A stretch of DNA of 64,000 nt from Triops longicaudatus (GCA_022885665.1 JAGQDJ010000111.1:113809-177808); one strand, 5' to 3'; positions 16,944-31,206 are shown, numbered from the stretch's first letter. Translations and numbers: made by a program. Notes: generated by a model not told the origin, from the letters alone.

Positions 16944-19900
16944 ATGTCATCCAAAAAAGCGCCCAACAAGTGGGAATTTGACGTACAGAAAAACCGCGAT
17001 GATGGAAATTGGAAGAAAGTTGTTGAGCTGGCAGAGCAATTGAAAGCTCGTGGCACTGGAAATGCTTCCAATGGTATGATCATGAAATGCATCATTTTCA
17101 AATTTCAGCCATTGATTTGTCTACTTTAGAGGCGTTAGCCACATTCCTTTCGGGGGAAGGCAAGTTGGAATTATATTTGGAGGAACATCCACCCACTGAA
17201 CTTAACGTTCCCAAAGCTGAAGTAGGGCTTCAAGATGCGAAAAAACTACTTCGCAGTGTTAACGGGGAAGAAGGAACGAAGGTATTAAATGCCGGCTAAT
17301 TTTACTTCCTTTGCGCAATTTAGTTTTCTTATGAATTTCTCGATTTAGTTCTTGTGATTTTTACTGTGGCCTAATTTTCGAAAGTTTTATTCAGTTTAAT
17401 CGAAAAACATTACAGGAAGTTTTGACAGGCCGTGAGTTACGCATGGAAAGCAGGATCAGGCCGCGAAAGTAATTACAGTAAAATTTCATAACGAACTGTT
17501 ATTTATACTTAACTTGCTTTAAATTTCCTGAGTTATCTAAGTGCGTAAAAAGCATCCGAAACAACGAATGTCGTCTATACTCGACGGCTTTTTCTCAATA
17601 CGTTCGTCATAAATAGATTCTAATCTAGCCTAAAGTACAGACGCAAATTTGAAGTGTTGGGAAACATCTATTTCCGCGATCATTCTTATCTCAAGTTACA
17701 GTGCTATGGTTCTGAAATAAGGTTATCTCTAGGGAAGTGCGATTCATGAATATGATTACATGCAGTTATTTATTTGTGTATCTTTGTTTACGTTTATGCG
17801 TACACACAGGTATGCCGTGCTCCATGAAAAATTAACGTAGTTTAATAATGCTTTACATAAAAGTAGACGGCAGTAAATATCGACTTAATGTTTATTATTT
17901 AACACGAGATCATCACACCATTAGCAGTCATTGGAACCTTTCACATTATTTTACGTGCAACATAAAAGGTCTTACATCTTAATGTTTAATCCGGTATCAC
18001 GCAAGGAAGACGTGTGTAGGTGGCTACCGGTCGCCTTGATTGACAATACGTGTAACTTCAGAAATTTTCGTCAGGCTTTGGTTTCACAGACATGTGAAAG
18101 TTTGCGGAAGTCTTAAGAGCCAGGACATGCACAGGGATGAGGTACTATAGCATCATGCTAAGCAACCAGTTCAAATGACGCACGTTATGTCTCGGTATGG
18201 ATAGTGGAGAAAGCACGAAGGATAATCGACCTTCAACCATATAATGATCATTACGCCTTCATATGTCATATAGCTATTGATCAAAGTTTCAACCAAAGAT
18301 TGCTCAGATGCCAAGCGTTGGGAGGCAATCATCTAAGCAGCGAATACCTGAATTTAATTTTTAGCAAATTACATGAAAAGAATAACTGGCGAAATTCATT
18401 ACCTTTCGTGACAAGACCAATGTATGTACACTTCTCGAAAAAGGGCGTTGTTCTCACCACGTAATGAAATAAGTTTTTTATGTACTTTGTTTGTTATCTT
18501 TTATACAGTTTGTCCCGAGCAACATGGTTGATTAATAACGTAAAATTAGGCACCATCTAATTCTTAGCGTCATTATCTATATGTACAAAGTTTTACTTTC
18601 GATGCGAAACTAAAAGTCTTGATGCGCTAATTAAAGAATTAACTTCAGTTTTAAGAAACATCTGACGCCTATTTTTATACTGCCTTTTTTGTAGATTTTA
18701 CTTGTACTGTATTAGTCTATTTATTATTTTGTACCCATGAATTTCTTTTCTCCGTGGTAAACGTTATCGAAAACGTCTCTTTTCCGTGTTCTTTAGCTAA
18801 GTTCTTGTATTTCGTTTCCTAGTGAGCTACAAAATTTCCTTTTCTGTTAATGGATCATGTTTTTCGTCTCGTATTCCACCTTGCGTGTTACTTTCACTGT
18901 CAAGATTGCTTTGGTAGTGACATAAAGAACTTTACCATTTCTTTCTTCCTTTTTCGTATAGAGCGGTGTGTCCATGGACGCAAATTTACTTTTAGCAAAA
19001 CTGAATTTCGCTTGTGGTCATTACCAAATCGCACTGAAGCATCTTACAGACGCTGGGTTGGAACAGTTAACTGAAAAACCATTACCCGTTCGAAGCTTGC
19101 GTGTTGTAGCAGAATCCTTCGCAATTCATGGTAAATCAATGCCTGACTTTTTCCCGCCGGACTAATCTTAACCATTACGCCTTTTTATTCCATTTTTGAG
19201 CAGCCTTAGCTTTAGAAAAAGTAGATGTGTCGACCACAAAGCTGACGGTAGCAGAGAGGGAGCAAAAAAAGTGGAAGAGTATGGAAATCGCTGCGGATTT
19301 GGCGCTTTTGTACTTGCAGGAGCAAGATAAGGCCCAAGGACATAGTACGTGGAGTTTAGCCACGTCTGGTAAACCACTCTTCCTTTCCTTCGTTTCTCAA
19401 ATCTTTTCGATTTGAAGCAGTTGAGTGGACCTAACTTCCTGTTTTTTCTGGCCTCGTCAAAGGTTCGAGTTCGTTGCTGTCTTCCAGCGCGGAACAGCGG
19501 TTAGGAGTCCTTTTAGAAACATGTATTCATCGTCTTCCACAATTACATGTCCAAGCGGGCCGCTTGCAAGAGGCGATAAACCGCTATCGCTATATGTTAA
19601 CAGCCATGGAAACGCCAGGAACGCAGCCTTTACGACTCAGTTGGGCGAAAAACCTTGCCCAACTCCTGATGCGAAGTTCTAGTCAAGCAAGTTACGTGCC
19701 TCCAGCACAAACAGAGCCCGGTATGCCTTTTGCGAATAAACACGTAACTTTTAGAAAGTTTTTACCGCCTAACGACTTTAACTTACTGTTAGATAAATAA
19801 TAAAGGTATTAGCGTTTGCGCAAGAATACTGTAGATGGTCATACGTCTGAAAGTTGACGTGGTTCGTCTTAAAATTTTTACGTACATAATAAATAAATAG

Positions 19901-22900
19901 AATAACGTTTGGGGCGGTGGAAGCCTTTTCCACGGTAAAACAGGAAGGTTTTACCTTGTAGCCGATATTGTATCGTAAAATTGTAGCTATAGACGCATTT
20001 ATAGTACTCCGTATGGGTCATTTATAGTATTTTGCGTGTGCTTTTGTGACAAAACGTGTCGGTTATTGATAAGAGTCCCGACAGAAGGCGTGACACCTTT
20101 TCCACGCGACACGGAAAAGAGCTTGTTTAATTTGTGAGTGATTTTTATACTAACACAATAAACAAGGTGCACCATATTCTAGCATTTTCAAGCATTACTT
20201 GTGAAATGGTAATGGCTCTCAAATTTTAACACGTAATTAATTTATGCTTAAATGAATCGCACATTCAGTAGCACGCACAGATTTCAGCTTCCATGAACTG
20301 TCAATTACAGATATCCAGTGGTGTTAACGTGTAGTCATGCTCATGTACAGAAGTACCGAAAATTTCAGGAAAGCATTTCGATGAGTACTGAAATATTCTT
20401 TTTATTGTTCTAACTGCAATCGTTTGACAACAGCTTCTTTTTTATCTTATTTTCCCGTGTCATCCCAGAATTTCCTACACATACCACGTAATTTACAATT
20501 CTAACGAGTTTCAGCGTGAAAATTATGCGTAACAGACATACTCCTTTTTTCTGTACATTGGTACATCGCCATACTAATGGCATACCTAAGAACGAGGACT
20601 CTTCGTGGTATCACTGTATGGCATTAAACTTGTATAGGACTAAGTGTTCTCTATCCGTCACTTCTTCTAAAAGCAGCTTTTACTGCTGGTTAGTAAGCGA
20701 AATCGTGTCAGATGCTCATGTTCGGAGAAGTTAAGGGAGTTGTTTAACAGCGTAAAGGAATACAGTTTGCTAGTATGGAAAGTGAATCAATGCATATCAC
20801 TTTCCATAGCGCGACACTTGTGATGCGAACTTAAATTTGTATACAGATCTTTATGCTTTTTTCCTCTGTTATTGTTTTCAGAAACGTCATTGTAACACTT
20901 AGTGCTCCTCTACTATTCACCACAAATTGTTAAATTCATTTTTCATCGTAAACTAACGCAACCCAAACTGTCGACCGTAGTTTGGATTTAAACTTTATCT
21001 GAAAATTGGAATGAAAAATCTCAGCTCGGATTGTTATTAAAGTTTGGATGGCTTAAGAGTTTTCGTGAAGCAGTTCGAAAATTTAAATATTACTGTGTTC
21101 TCTGAGTTCAATGTATAATTGCGCTTACTGACGCAAGAATATTAGTCTTCGAAAACTTTCAAGTTTTGTCTCTCAAGAAGCATACGTCTAGTATACAAAG
21201 CGACGGGAGGCGAGCAAACTTTGGAGCGAAATTGTACGTTGTGTGATGAGCTAGTTTATTTTCTTGAAGTGGCACATGTCACATTGATGGGAAATTTGAG
21301 CAGATTGCTTATCGCATATAGTAGCACCTTAAAGAGTATTGAATGTCTAAATAAACATTATACATAACGTAGGATTTCTACTGGTGATATTTTGTGCATT
21401 GTAGTCCTATGCCGTTACTTTTCGATTTTTCTTTCCGATTTTTATTTTAAAGCATTGTAAGAAGAAATAGCTTATGAAAGCTTAATGCAAAAAAAATAGT
21501 CCTGATATGCTTAATGGCATAGTCTGTGTAGCAAAATATTTACTTTGAGCTAGTCGAGAAAGACTCACAAGATTCAGTGGAGTAAAAATATCGTTGTCAC
21601 TTTATCTAGGGCGTATTGGTGTAGTGCGACACAGCGAAGGTGCCTGGAAGCCTAAGCGGTATGCTGGGACCACTTTATTTGTCCCGCGGGATGTGAATGA
21701 AGAGATTATTCTCCTGTTACTTATGAGGTACCCTTTATCCTTGATGGCTTTTTCTAAACTTAACAGAATTTCGTCCAATTCTGACCCTTTTTGTGACTAC
21801 GTGTAGTGAAGCGATGGCCGCACGCGATGCAGTTCTGAGTCAATCACCTGATTTTAAAGACTTGCGACGACACGCTCTCAACAATGCCCTTTCAGTATAC
21901 AATTTATTGGCTCTTACTCTGTCCCGACACGGTCAGTGCACGCTCTTAACGGACGTAAGTTACTGTATTAGTTCTTATGAAACACCTTTTCTTCAACTTT
22001 CCATGGTTTTTGCGGATTAGTGTCTGGAAAGAGCGCTGAAATTTGCATTTGAAGAGCCGCACATCTGGTCTCAACTTGCTTTATCCTTGATGGCGTCTGG
22101 CCGCTACAATCAAAGCTTACTTGTGCTTAAAGAAGCGTCGAGACTCTCGCCCAAATCTGCCGCCCTGTGTCTGTCAGCTGCGCGCCTTTGTTACGAACAT
22201 CTGGGACAGGTAAAGTTCAAAGATCTTTGTTTGAAATTTTCAGCAACATCTCTGCTTTCTATTATAGCACTTATCACGCTATCAGAGTTTCTTCTCTTAA
22301 GTCTGGGTTTAACCCTGATCTTATTTTATAAATATTAATTATTATTTGTTTATTATTATTATTTTAAAATATTTGTGCAAAATAAATACATGAAAAATAA
22401 CGACCTGAGGTGTCAAAGAAAACATAAGCTAGATTTGCCTCTAAAATGTTAGCATTGAAAATTTGCGTTTTGTAGCAAGTCGAAAACTATGACAAGTTTG
22501 TGCGACTTCTTCTATTTTCACGACACCGAGTGAAGAAAGCGGTGAATTCAAAATTGACGTGCTCGTTTGTGCTTGTTCACTATCTTTATTTTCTGTTTCT
22601 TTTTTGCTGTAAAGGTTGAAGACGGCCTTACGTGGTCGTTAAAGGCCTATGACATTGAAAAGAATGGTACAGTCTCCAGACGAATGCTACGCTCGGCTTT
22701 GTACGTGGGTCTGGGCTACTTTTTACAATCGCGAGCCGCCCGGGTGAAGCAGAAGAAGAAGCAACACGTGGAGAACGCGCTCCGGTTCTTCAACGAAGCC
22801 AAAGCCCAAGACCCGCAAGATCATTTACCCCTCTTCTACCTCTCGTTAATTCACGCCCACAGCCGACACATCAGCGAAGCTACACAGTACGTCACCTTGG

Positions 22901-25842
22901 CCCTCCAGCACCGGGCCGACCACTTATCATCCTTATTGCTTCTTTTGCTCCTGCTCTCCACGGAGCAGTGTAATTGGAATGCTGGCCAGGAAGTGGAGCG
23001 AACGCCGTATGAAAGAGCGTTGCTTCTGGCCGAAGCTTCGCTCGAAGAATATCCCGAAAGTTTCGACTTGTTGTACATCAAAGCGCGGTTGGAAGAACAC
23101 GTACGGGGCGGAGAGGTACGTTTTTTTCTTTTTTAATGGGGGGCTTTCGCGTGTACAAATGTGAGCAGTTGGCTTTTAGCGTCATGGAAGTAAAACGTTT
23201 AAAGAATATCAAGAAAAAATAATTTTCGGGAAGAAAAAGCATATACGTTTCCTAACTAAATTATGGTGGGAAATTCATAGGTAGCGCTATTAACTGCACG
23301 CGACATGCTTTCCTTATGGAAAACTGTCTACGAGGACCAGCCCCAGAATGACAGCGCAGCCCAAATCAATGGAAACACCATCAATAACCAGCTGACGATA
23401 GATTCCAGGGTGATGAACCTAAGCTCGTATGCTATGGATGTTTCTGACAGAGATACTGGTAGAGTAACCCTTTTTTGTTCATGATGTGTTTTTTGTTTTG
23501 TGGAGAGCAAGTCAACTGGTGTTCTAGCTAACTCCAACACAGTCAGATTAAAAAAAAAATACAAACCTAGTGTCTGCTTTTTACGGAAAGGAAACTAACG
23601 AGATGTTGAGATCTGGTTATAGTTCTTGAGATTTTTTTCTTCCTATTTTCCCTTTTTAAGAATTTTTTTTTTTTAAGTTTGAAGTAAAAGTATCCTTGTG
23701 CACTTATTTGAATACTTGAATGTTCTCGAAAGGTTCAATGGAACATGGCATATGAGAGAAAAGGAAAGGGTATAATTCGTTGTTATAATTTTAGACTTTT
23801 TTTTTTTCATCGCTGGCCTCTCAGGCTTGCGTATAATGGCAAAGTTAAGATCGTCTGTATTAAGTGACAAAGAGCAACGCCCTTTCACTGACACTTTACC
23901 CAGCATGGCTTTCCTTTCACAATATTTTCTCATTTAACGTATTTTTTTGTTTGGTTAAAGGGAACTTAAGATTGCTTTTAAAATTTAATTGAGAAGCCAA
24001 CACGCAGTCGACAAACATACTAGAAGGACACTAATTGTCCGGCTAGTAGACACCAGTGCTCGAATCCTAGTAACTCAACCATTTTGTAGCTTCCAGTACG
24101 GAGTGATACGTAGTATTGCGTCCCTAAATTGTAAACGAGTTACGCCCTTGCTCGCCGTACAGTAAGGCTTCACGTTACAAATAAAGTTTATTACTCAGAA
24201 GTTCTGCTGACAGAAATGCAGGGTAAAGCTAAAGCGAGCGCATTATTTTTAAATTTTGGATACAAGGACTTCTGCTGTGTTATGAGCAAATGTACCACCT
24301 TTCGAGTCGAGTGTAATGCACTTACCGTTTATATGTTGTTTAGCATCTATCACGTTATCTAAACGAAACTACAAATTAAGAGATTCACGTTGTAGCCCAC
24401 AATACCTGCGTGATATGTATTGGAGACGTCCATAATTAACTTAAAAAGGAAATCCACGTCGCGTGAGCATCTTCTCACCTTGCACATTAAATCTGTGTAT
24501 ATGACGTTCGGATTTAAGATATAAGCGAGCGCACTATGGCTTGTGTTGCATTCGCAGAATCAGAAGGGCGTTTACAGAATTAAACACGCAGCGCACAAAA
24601 GGGTAGCATGGTGCAAAGGGTTAGCTTTGAAACTTGCATTTTTATGCTTCTGTTGTAGGGAAACTGGTATAGTTAATAATTTACTGAAACAATGTTCATT
24701 AAATGCATCGTAAGTAGCTGAATAAAAGTTACATTCGTGAAGTGTCGAAGTATTATATTTAATTTATTACTCTAAAGTTTCTTGTAGTGTATGCGAAAGG
24801 GATTAATGAAAGTAGAAAGTCAGAGAAAAAAAAAACTAAAAGTGTGAGAGAAAAATGGCGGATGTTTGAAAGGTGTGATATTGACGATCTACAAGCCTTA
24901 TTTTCCGTTGTTTGTTAGGATCACTGGCTGCTCAATCCATGGCGGCTGCCAGGGCTGAGCAATGTCTTTCCGAAGTGGCTTCTTCGCTCAGTTCTTCGGT
25001 GCAAAGACCCGGTCCATTAGGCGCGTGGCATTTACAACTGCGGCTATGGCTTCTCACTGCGGAAATCTATATCCGCATGGGACGGTGGGCTGAAGCTCAG
25101 CCTTGCCTTACGGAAGCGTCCAACGTCTCACCTACCTCGTACCACGTCTCTTATGTTGTAAATGGCTTTTTTGTCCTCTTTTTGCTCCTCTTTTCTTATT
25201 TGTCTCTTCTAATACTTCGTTCTCCCTTCTTCGATTCTAATCCCCTAGCGTGGAATGTACCATGAATTCCGCCATGAATTCCAAGAAGCCAAATCCTGCT
25301 ACCAAAACGCAATCGCTTTGGCGCCTTATCATGTTCCAAGTCTTCAGCGTTTGGTAAGTGGAAACGATGGAACTTGAATTTCTTACGACGTTAGATAACA
25401 TATTTTAAAAAATAGAAGCAATGGTGCATTTCTCTGTGTTGCGTAGACGATCGGAGCTCGACATGTCTTGTGAAATATCCTATGCTTTAATTAATTGTTT
25501 GTCATTTTTAGGGTCTAGTCGACCATTATTTGGGAAATCATCGTTTAGCTGAGAAGACGCTTCGCGACGCTATCCGTCTTGATCCGATGAATGAGCAATC
25601 CTGGTAGATACAGATTTTCTCCTCTCTTTCTCTCTGCTTGGCAAGGATTATTGATTTTTCATTTTATGGTGATTTGCTCTTGTTATTGATTGTTACTCTT
25701 CTGGCGTAGGTACACCTTGGGAACGATCCTGGAAGCGTTGGAGGAATATGAAGGCGCTTGCGAGTGTATGACGACGGCTCTTCATGTGAATGCGTCTACG
25801 CCGATCCTCCCCTTTTCCTGTGTGCCGTTGGCCTTCGATTAG
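16944..25842 (+). CDS. TTC7: Tetratricopeptide repeat protein 7
   Basis: Scaffold of the plasma-membrane PI4-kinase complex, in which TTC7 links EFR3 and FAM126 to PI4KA. Fourteen exons: 16944-17073, 17130-17281, 18962-19130, 19204-19368, 19463-19720, 21610-21727, 21807-21954, 22021-22209, 22615-23115, 23281-23458, 24919-25157, 25249-25353, 25512-25603, 25710-25842. They sum to 2577 nt and 858 aa, and all phases close. Family landmarks: LSGEGKLELYLEEHPP, LLLAKLNFACGHYQIALKHL, IAADLALLYLQEQDKAQGHS, SEAMAARDAVLSQSPDFKDL, CLERALKFAFEEPHIWSQLA, AEQCLSEVASSLSSSVQRPG, and the C-terminal TPR helices EKTLRDAIRLDPMNEQSW. Introns 2, 5, 10 and others reach 1-1.9 kb, unlike the short introns of PARP1. 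The animal TTC7A/B split cannot be assigned. Confidence 0.96.
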
Positions 25843-26641
25843 CATGGGGGAGCAGGTTTGGAATACGTCCGACTTCCTTTCTTTGTGGACAGTTCCAAAA
25901 ATACAAAACTTTTCCATAATCCTCCCTACGCTCCCACCTTAACTTTGTTTCCCTCCCTACGGTTATCGGGGAAGTTCCGTGTGTGTACAATGTATCAGTC
26001 AAGGGGAACGGACGAGTCTAGCCTGTTAATATGTTGAATTTTTTCCTTGGGCTGTACCTTTTCTTTTCTCTTTGTTCGCCTTTCGTAGGTAGAGAACCAT
26101 GGACCCGAGAAATATGTAAATGTTATATGTAATTTAAGACAGATTATATGTATATCTGTATGTACGGGCGTTATGGATTGGACGGTTTTAACAGGACCCT
26201 TAAAGATTTAATGTTTAGATGTGTTTCTTGCGTGAGTCTGGAGACCTTTTTTATTTCATCCTGCTCCAGAGCTTGTTGTTTATAACAATAGATAAAAAGT
26301 GAAAGCGAAATGGTTAATGAATTTCTTATTCTCTTCGGAATACGTCGGTAAAAGAAGAGAAGATTAGTAGGTATCCTTTGACGAGTCTTCTGTGAGTGTC
26401 GCATATGGAACTTTAGCTCCATTGGCGTGCTGAATACACTTTTTAAAAGGTTAACCGTTCCGTTTAACCCCTTCTAACCCTGCTGCCAACCGCCCCGGAA
26501 ATGGGGTCAAGGGGGGTCCGTTGAAGCGTGAGGAACAGTGTTACAAAGATTGCTGTGAAACGCGTCATTCCGCGAATAGTTCGTTATAAATCAGTTGGCG
26601 GGGTAACGGTTTTCCGTCAAGGAAAATTGCCTCCGTAGTAA
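25843..26641. other. TTC7 3' flank
   Basis: Probable 3' UTR and intergenic DNA. A GC-richer stretch begins near 26450, with runs of C and G (CCGGAAATGGGGTCAAGGGGGG). No coding sequence is supported. Confidence 0.4.
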
Positions 26642-26935
26642 TGTTCGAGACTACGAAAACTTTGTCGGTTGCTGAAAGGTAGCCTAGAAACTCAACTTCA
26701 CACGTTGACGCAAAAAGACTCCAGACAGGTGCTTGAAACGTTCGAGTTGCGCTTTACAGAAATCAAACAGTTGGCAGATTACGTTTCAGTTTTATTGTGT
26801 CTCGGCGGCGTTTACTTACTTTTTTCCTTCGGTGCCCGAGACCAGCGCGGACGTTCTTCTCATTCCACACGCCCCAAGGCGGCAACCAAATTGGCAAATA
26901 GCAGGTTCTTAAAACAGTATCAAGGTTGTCAATGA
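26642..26935 (+). CDS. Unrecognised open frame with one hydrophobic segment
   Basis: An open frame runs from an in-frame stop at 26639-26641 to a TGA at 26933-26935. It has no ATG in frame, so if real it is an internal or terminal exon, or a fragment. The predicted peptide has an amphipathic, charged first half (LETQLHTLTQKDSRQVLETF), a likely membrane helix (YVSVLLCLGGVYLLFSFGA) and a basic tail. Base composition is richer in GC than the flanks and closer to coding DNA. I recognise no family. It could be a pseudogene, an exon of an unseen gene, or chance. Confidence 0.2.
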   Translation, partial: CSRLRKLCRLLKGSLETQLHTLTQKDSRQVLETFELRFTEIKQLADYVSVLLCLGGVYLLFSFGARDQRGRSSHSTRPKAATKLANSRFLKQYQGCQ

Positions 26936-29759
26936 ATATATGGAGCTTTACGAGGACAAAGAGTTTTCTTGTTCGGTGCTCGTAGAGAAGTAATTTAAGG
27001 TGGGCTACGTAGAGCTCACGAAGTTAATATCTGTCCTGGTCGACTTTTTTAAAAGAAAAACTATGTTGTCGCATGTTTCTTAAACTAGTCCGTAAAACTT
27101 TTAACGAAACGCCATGTAGTATTTCTAATTAGTTTTTAATTTGGTTTAGTTTTGTGTATTTTGTAGTAGGTTTTAGATATTTTGTTGCTTTTAGGGTGCA
27201 TTTTCCCCAGAAGCTGAAGTAGACTAAGTCAGAAAATAAATGCGTACCACCCAATTACACTAACAAAATAGTGTTTTTGTATGTTATCGTTCGTAACTTT
27301 GCTACTGTTGCTCTGCCTTCGATAATCTTTCGTTTTCGATGCGTTAACCCAGCTTTGCACTCTAGCCGTACTCAGCTTTATAAAAAAGGGTAAAAAAGAA
27401 CCTGATGCGTTTAGAGAGCAAAATTTAATAAATAAGTAATTAAACAAAATTTGAATCTTTGTTTCAAATATAACGAAAACTTTAAGTATTTCGTTATCTA
27501 GGTATTGTCACCAACTTCGAGATATTTCTAATCTCCAACATTTCGACAGCTTTTCCCCTGGCATTAGATAACGTTTGGTATTTATTTTACATTAAGAGAT
27601 CTCTGGCCATTCGAGTTTTTAAGCTAATATATTCCGTGACAGACAGAACTAAGTAATAGACAGGAGTGAGTTTTATGACCCAATGAGCATCTACATTAAA
27701 TTAAACATGAATAATCTAGCTGGTCAGCAAAGGAAATGGGCAGGGGTTTCGACCGGCACTCGCACCGCGTCCAACAACATGCAACTTTGTCTTTAGTGGA
27801 TGAGGAACGGTTACAAAAACCCAACTTAATCTAGTACGAGAATGGTCGTCGGAAGGTAGGGTAGTGGGAGAATAGGTAATTCATATTTCTTGCACGATTC
27901 CTATATATTTGCGTGGGGAAGAGTATTTCAAACAACGCAACGGAGAAAAAAGATAAAATACTTCAATTTGAAAATCATTGTGCACACCAGGAAGACTATG
28001 AAGTGATGGTAAGGCGAGGGGGGAAGGGTGAAAGTGTCATCTCGTAAGGTCCCAGCAGTGCGGTGGAAAAGCTAAACGACTTGGTACGGTAGCGGTCGGG
28101 AGCGAGGTGGGCGCGCTCTGTTGCTATCACGCTTTCAGGGGAGAAGTAGAGCACACATGACGTCAGCTGACGCAGTAATCCGACCAAAAGCACCGCATTG
28201 CAGTGGCCTGGGCCTCATTGAACCAAGCTGCTTGTGTTGCCGCAATCGGTGTGCTTCATAATGAAACAGGCCGCAGAAGGAAGGGAACCCAGGGTAAAGA
28301 CAAAAAAAGGAGGTGAAATAGGAGAGAAACAGACACACCACGTTACACAACCGACAAAAAAAGCGGAAAATGCAGGACGGGAGATTTCTCGGCGCATCCA
28401 GCAGGTGGTTTCCGTTAGAATTTCCAGGGCTCCTGGGAGGGAGAATTGCACTGCTGTTGCTGCTACTGCTGCTAACAGATCTCGATCAATAATCGCATGT
28501 CCAACGCCATATACCGTTTCGAAAACCAACTTGGAGCTTCACCCTCCCTCAAACTTGTAGCACCCCCTAACCTGTCAGTGAAAACCTATAGAGCGTTTCC
28601 TCCTTTTATATTGCATGGCGCATTGCAACGCTAGCAATACAGTTTTCCTTTTCTTTATTGCAAATCGAAGAAAGGAGTCCCCAAAATAAAAAATTGCACC
28701 CGATTACGACATTTTTTTATAGTTTTGTATTGGTTTCCGGAAGAAACATTGCTTCAGTTCTTGCGCATAGCGGATACCGTACTGCGGCGTCCAATTCTTT
28801 CCCAACTTTGCGTCAGCAATCTCATTAGGGTGGGGACGATAATTAAATGAGATTGGAGTAAGCTTTTCGTACCTTAGTATTTTCTTTTCTTTCGCCTTTG
28901 CCATACATCTACCCTTGATCCTCAATGCATAGTAAACTTTTATTGGAAAAGACAGAAAGGACAGGAAAGGGAAAAGGACACTCATTATCAGTCTTGGTCT
29001 AAATTGAAGTTTCAAGGTGTGCTACGCGTGTTTTCCTTTTTTTCCGAAAGGGGGTTCGGGGGGTCATGGGATGCTATGTCGATAACAAAAGAAGTTTGGG
29101 TAACACAAGCCAGGGTTATGGAGACTCGACATACATGGGAGAACGCCGGTCGCCTTCTGGACGACATATTTCGAACGGGACTTCGGAGCTTGACGCATTG
29201 CAGGTATTCGATGCCCAATGAAAGGACGCCTTTCATGGAGGGGGAAGGGCACGAGACCAATCCAGCCCCATCCGTCCGGAGGTGGCCGGTGCCAAAATCC
29301 CGATACACGGAAGTTGATTTGGGTTGCCTTCTATAAAGCCGGTGTTCATCCGCGCTCACGATTTAGTTCCTCGAGTGTCAGCTTTTCGCGACAAACTTGG
29401 GTCGCCCTGTGTTGCAAATTACTTTGCATTCTCCCGCTACACGTGCGAAAAAGTCAGAGTGCTGCTCTTGAGTACCCAGGCTAATATTAGCGGTGCGGTT
29501 TTTCCCCTCTTATTCCCTGGCTCTTTGGAATTCACTATTCAAACGGCGGGCGCGAAAACTGTTTAAAATCCGCACAGCGGAGCAGTAGTGTTTCAGCCTA
29601 AGCGGATCCGAAGGGAACTCAAGCCCCTCCCCGCTCACCCATCCAAGTCAACCAACTTGGCCGCTGGTCGGATCAGTGTTCAGTTTGTCAGCTCAGTTGG
29701 TGCGAGTCGGGTTGTGTAGCTCTCTTCGTGGATACCTTTTTCATCTTTAAATATCTAAA
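26936..29759. other. Calmodulin upstream region
   Basis: Some 2.8 kb before the calmodulin start. A short CTG/GCT-rich run lies at 28451-28473. Initiator-like TCAGT motifs at 29673-29697 sit 60-90 bases before the start codon and are a plausible transcription start. Long open frames at 28215-28560 and 29004-29566 occur on both strands at once, the pattern expected of GC-richer non-coding promoter DNA. Confidence 0.4.
29673..29697 (+). promoter_or_regulatory. Candidate calmodulin initiator cluster
   Basis: TCAGT-type arthropod initiator motifs occur here three times (GATCAGTGTTCAGTTTG, then GCTCAGTTGG), in the expected place for a 60-90 base 5' UTR before the ATG. No TATA box is clear. The assignment is inference from motif and position only. 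Confidence 0.3.
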
Positions 29760-31206
29760 ATGGTAAGAGTCATCCGTCTGCGATTTTGTTTGTGCTCCGT
29801 TCAGTAGTGTTTCTTGCTTCCTTTCTGAATAATTTTCAATTTTTTTGCTGGCAAATTTCAGAAAATTAGCAGATTAAACTGTTCTTGCCTACCTTTGCTG
29901 TCTTTAAGCCGACTAATGTCCCTTGTCCCCACCCTATGCGGCAGAATATTAGACTGCATAGGCGGGGCTATGATGACTTCATTGCAGGCACTTTTCATGT
30001 GCGTTCATTTAATAAGAATTTAATGACGCGCAGTTTGATCAATATTCAATTAATTCTGCCAAAACTACATCCCTTATTACAGCCTTAATTGCTTCTCGCC
30101 GTTATTTTTTATCATTGTTGCTCTTATAGAGTAGTTCCTAGTTCGCTTTTCCAGACCACCCAAACCAGTTGTTTATATTACTACATTTAATGTAATTTAT
30201 GATTTCGAGGACACACTCTTACTTTGTGGAGTATTAACCGTTGCCGTTAGATTTTAATTTCCATTTCCCAAGCATGTATAGTTTGTTACGGACAGTTAAA
30301 CTCATACTGAGTAGGTCCTTTACCCCCCGAGGTCTTCGCAAGGTTTCGTTAAGGAACGTTAGTCATTAGGAATGAGAACTGACGATGCCAAGCACGTCAG
30401 ATTTGCGTGGGAAACCAAGATCCCGGATTACCCAATGCTAACATAAACACAAGGCTTTTTTGTTCCTTTTCGCTATATGATGATACTTTACCCAGACCAC
30501 GCATAACTCTGCATTAAACATCCGTATTGTTTTATTTTTCTAGGCGGATCAATTGACTGAAGAACAGATCGCTGAATTCAAAGAGGCATTCTCCCTTTTC
30601 GATAAAGATGGTGACGGCACCATCACCACCAAGGAATTGGGAACCGTTATGCGATCCTTGGGCCAGAACCCTACAGAAGCAGAGCTGCAAGACATGATCA
30701 ACGAAGTGGATGCTGACGGTAATTTCTGCGTAGATATTAATGTTTCTGCGTTCAATATTATTTAATATGAAAAGCGAGGACATGTGACAAGTCAAATTGA
30801 TACCGACTTTTCCATAACTAGGCAACGGTACCATTGATTTCCCCGAGTTTCTTACCATGATGGCCCGCAAGATGAAAGACACAGACTCCGAGGAAGAAAT
30901 TCGAGAAGCTTTCCGCGTCTTCGACAAGGACGGCAACGGTTTCATTTCTGCTGCCGAGTTGCGACATGTCATGACCAATTTGGGCGAGAAGCTGACCGAC
31001 GAAGAAGTCGATGAGATGATTCGAGAGGCTGACATTGATGGTGACGGCCAAGTCAACTACGAGGGTAAGCATTTCCGTCCTCAGAACGCAATAGTATAAA
31101 CGCAATTTCCGAATTGGGATGATAGAAGGGGTACTTGGTCTCAGTTTTAATTATTGTTTTCCCTTTTCTTTGGGCAGAATTCGTCACCATGATGACGTCG
31201 AAATGA
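29760..31206 (+). CDS. CALM: Calmodulin
   Basis: Cytosolic calcium sensor with four EF hands. Exons: 29760-29762 (the ATG alone), 30544-30718, 30822-31064, 31178-31206. They sum to 450 nt, or 149 aa. Loops seen are DKDGDGTITTKE, DADGNGTIDFPE, DKDGNGFISAAE and DIDGDGQVNYEE, all with full Ca-binding positions. The ending NYEEFVTMMTSK is that of other invertebrate calmodulins. The first exon codes only the start methionine and is followed by a 781-base intron, an arrangement known for many animal calmodulin genes. The ATG is followed directly by the donor GTAAGA, and the next exon begins ADQLTEEQIAEF. Confidence 0.99.

Noticed and set aside
28215..28560. Overlapping frames near the CTG-rich run upstream of calmodulin
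   Set aside because: Open on both strands in GC-richer promoter DNA; no protein resemblance.
30544..31099. Minus-strand frames opposite calmodulin
   Set aside because: Shadows of calmodulin exons, whose EF-hand sequence is certain on the plus strand.
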